Shown: positions 5,525 through 6,381 of the stretch, in pieces
How the letters are laid out: each line of letters starts with the position of its first letter
Position numbering within the stretch: the first letter of the stretch is position 1
Source of the DNA: Campylobacterota bacterium
GTDB lineage: Bacteria > Campylobacterota > Campylobacteria > Campylobacterales > Sulfurovaceae
Length of the DNA: 6,381 bases
Direction of reading: 5' to 3'
Assembly: GCA_030595845.1 (NCBI GenBank)
Contig: JAUVCL010000112.1
Span: forward strand, 1-6,381
Notes under the pieces: generated by a model
The model's input: only the letters and a program-made list of their open reading frames with translations
Database searches by the model: none
What the model was told of the DNA's origin: nothing
Position numbers and translations under genes: made by a program

Positions 5525-6316
5525 ATGAATAAGACAACTAGAATAGATTTACATAACCATACTACTCGCTGTAATCATGCAGAAGGTACAGTAGATGAGT
5601 ACATCCAAAGAGCCATAGAACTAGGTATAGATATTTACGGATTTTCCGAACATGCCCCTATGGATTTTGACCCAGACTATCGTCTTTCTTTTGAAGAAAT
5701 GCAAGCATACACAGATGATATTCTAGGCGCAAAAGAACGTTATAAAAATGATATAAATATCTTATTTGGTTATGAAGTGGACTGGCTACCTGGACATATG
5801 AATGATCGAGTACTCAATGCCGATGTAGATTACCTTATAGGATCTGTACACTTCATAGATAAATGGAGTTTTGACAACCCTGAATTTCTTGCAGGCTGGA
5901 AAAACAAAGATATAGATGAGATATGGAAAGCCTACTTTGAAGCCACAGAAGCGATGGCAAAGTCTGGAAAATTTGACATTGTTGGGCATTTAGACCTGAT
6001 AAAAGTCTTTAAATATATGCCTAAACAAGATACAAGGATCCTTGCCAAAAATGCATTACAGGCCATCAAGAAATCAAATATGGTCTTAGAACTTAATGCA
6101 GCAGGCTTACGTAAACCTATAGGAGAGATATACCCTTCCAGGTCTCTACTTGAAGTTGCCTATGAACTAGATATTCCTATTACCTTCTCCTCTGATGCCC
6201 ATACAGTAGAACAAGTAGGCTTTGCTTATGAGCAAACTACAAAAATGGCAAGAGAGATAGGATACACAAAAGCTGTTACTTTTCAAGGGCGCGATAGACA
6301 ATTGATTACTTTTTAG
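5525..6316 (+). CDS. hisJ: PHP-domain histidinol-phosphatase, HisJ family
   Basis: HisJ-type enzymes hydrolyse L-histidinol phosphate to histidinol, the penultimate part of histidine synthesis, using a trinuclear metal site in a PHP barrel. The 263-residue product fits the family. Metal-binding motifs are complete: D8-L-H10-N-H12, CNHAEG with H18, GFSEHAP with E42/H43, GYEVDW with E84, GSVHF with H109, GHLDLIK with H155 and D157, LELNAAG (188-194) and SSDAH with D224/H226. The ATG at 5525 is forced: TAA occurs in frame at 5513-5515, no other start codon lies between, and DLHNH begins at residue 8. There is no Shine-Dalgarno sequence upstream, and the promoter abuts the ATG. It is divergent from the minus-strand gene train and has no other histidine gene beside it. 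A related PHP phosphoesterase with another substrate remains possible. Confidence 0.87.
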   Translation: MNKTTRIDLHNHTTRCNHAEGTVDEYIQRAIELGIDIYGFSEHAPMDFDPDYRLSFEEMQAYTDDILGAKERYKNDINILFGYEVDWLPGHMNDRVLNADVDYLIGSVHFIDKWSFDNPEFLAGWKNKDIDEIWKAYFEATEAMAKSGKFDIVGHLDLIKVFKYMPKQDTRILAKNALQAIKKSNMVLELNAAGLRKPIGEIYPSRSLLEVAYELDIPITFSSDAHTVEQVGFAYEQTTKMAREIGYTKAVTFQGRDRQLITF

Positions 6317-6344
6317 GCACAACACCTGATGCACCTAATTTTTT
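6313..6344 (+). terminator. Weak candidate intrinsic terminator after hisJ
   Basis: TTAGG (6313-6317, overlapping the hisJ stop) can pair with CCTAA (6334-6338), with two mismatched positions and then a CA/TG pair inside, followed by six T at 6339-6344. The stem is short and AT-rich, so activity is doubtful. Confidence 0.3.
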
Positions 6345-6350
6345 AATGGC

Positions 6351-6381
6351 TATAATATAGGGATAAAATTTAATTTAGGAG
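6351..6381 (+). promoter_or_regulatory. Promoter -10 box and ribosome-binding site of a gene beginning beyond the right edge
   Basis: A perfect TATAAT at 6351-6356 is followed about 20 nt later by AGGAG at 6377-6381, the last bases of the window. The arrangement gives a short leader with a strong Shine-Dalgarno sequence, so a plus-strand start codon is expected within about 10 nt of the edge. The gene itself cannot be seen. Confidence 0.5.

Noticed and set aside
5786..5989. Minus-strand open frame within hisJ
   Set aside because: Antisense to an intact PHP domain and without an initiation signal I could identify.

Overview
The window reads as a chromosomal segment of a Campylobacterota (epsilonproteobacterial) bacterium, most likely a Sulfurovum- or Sulfurimonas-like lineage. 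This is inferred from the style of the housekeeping proteins, moderate-to-low GC, tightly overlapping genes and a promoter with an extended -10 box but no clear -35. No rRNA or tRNA gene is present, so the assignment rests on protein resemblance recalled from memory.

Most of the window (about 5329 down to 1) is one tightly packed minus-strand gene train. In transcription order it is: a U32-family TrhP-like tRNA-hydroxylation protein (5329-3986), purE (3989-3495), a compact AAA/ABC-type ATPase (3427-2384), a small protein with a PD-(D/E)XK-nuclease-like motif (2391-1855), glyQ (1861-980) and purK (976 to beyond the left edge). The junctions are a 4-nt ATGA overlap, a 67-nt gap, an 8-nt overlap, a 7-nt overlap and a 3-nt gap. 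The housekeeping genes serve purine synthesis (PurK makes N5-CAIR, PurE converts it to CAIR) and translation (glycyl-tRNA charging, wobble-uridine hydroxylation).

The ATPase and nuclease-like pair is the unusual part. It is visibly more AT-rich than the genes on both sides and resembles two-gene anti-phage ATPase/effector modules such as Septu or PARIS in layout, but its partner shows neither an HNH nor a TOPRIM signature. It is joined to glyQ by a stop/start overlap, so the essential glyQ start lies inside the last codons of the accessory gene. The only real gap in the train, just upstream of the ATPase, holds a REP-like hairpin and a possible internal promoter. I regard the pair as a candidate undescribed defence or DNA-processing module; that function is inference.

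On the plus strand, divergent from the train, is a HisJ-type PHP phosphatase gene (5525-6316). It has no Shine-Dalgarno sequence, and an extended -10 box sits 6 nt before its ATG, which predicts a leaderless mRNA. The 195-nt divergent intergenic region also carries a 90-bp element with perfect 10-bp terminal inverted repeats and nested hairpins (MITE- or REP-like). The last 65 nt hold a weak terminator-like hairpin, a TATAAT box and an AGGAG ribosome-binding site for a gene that begins just outside the window.
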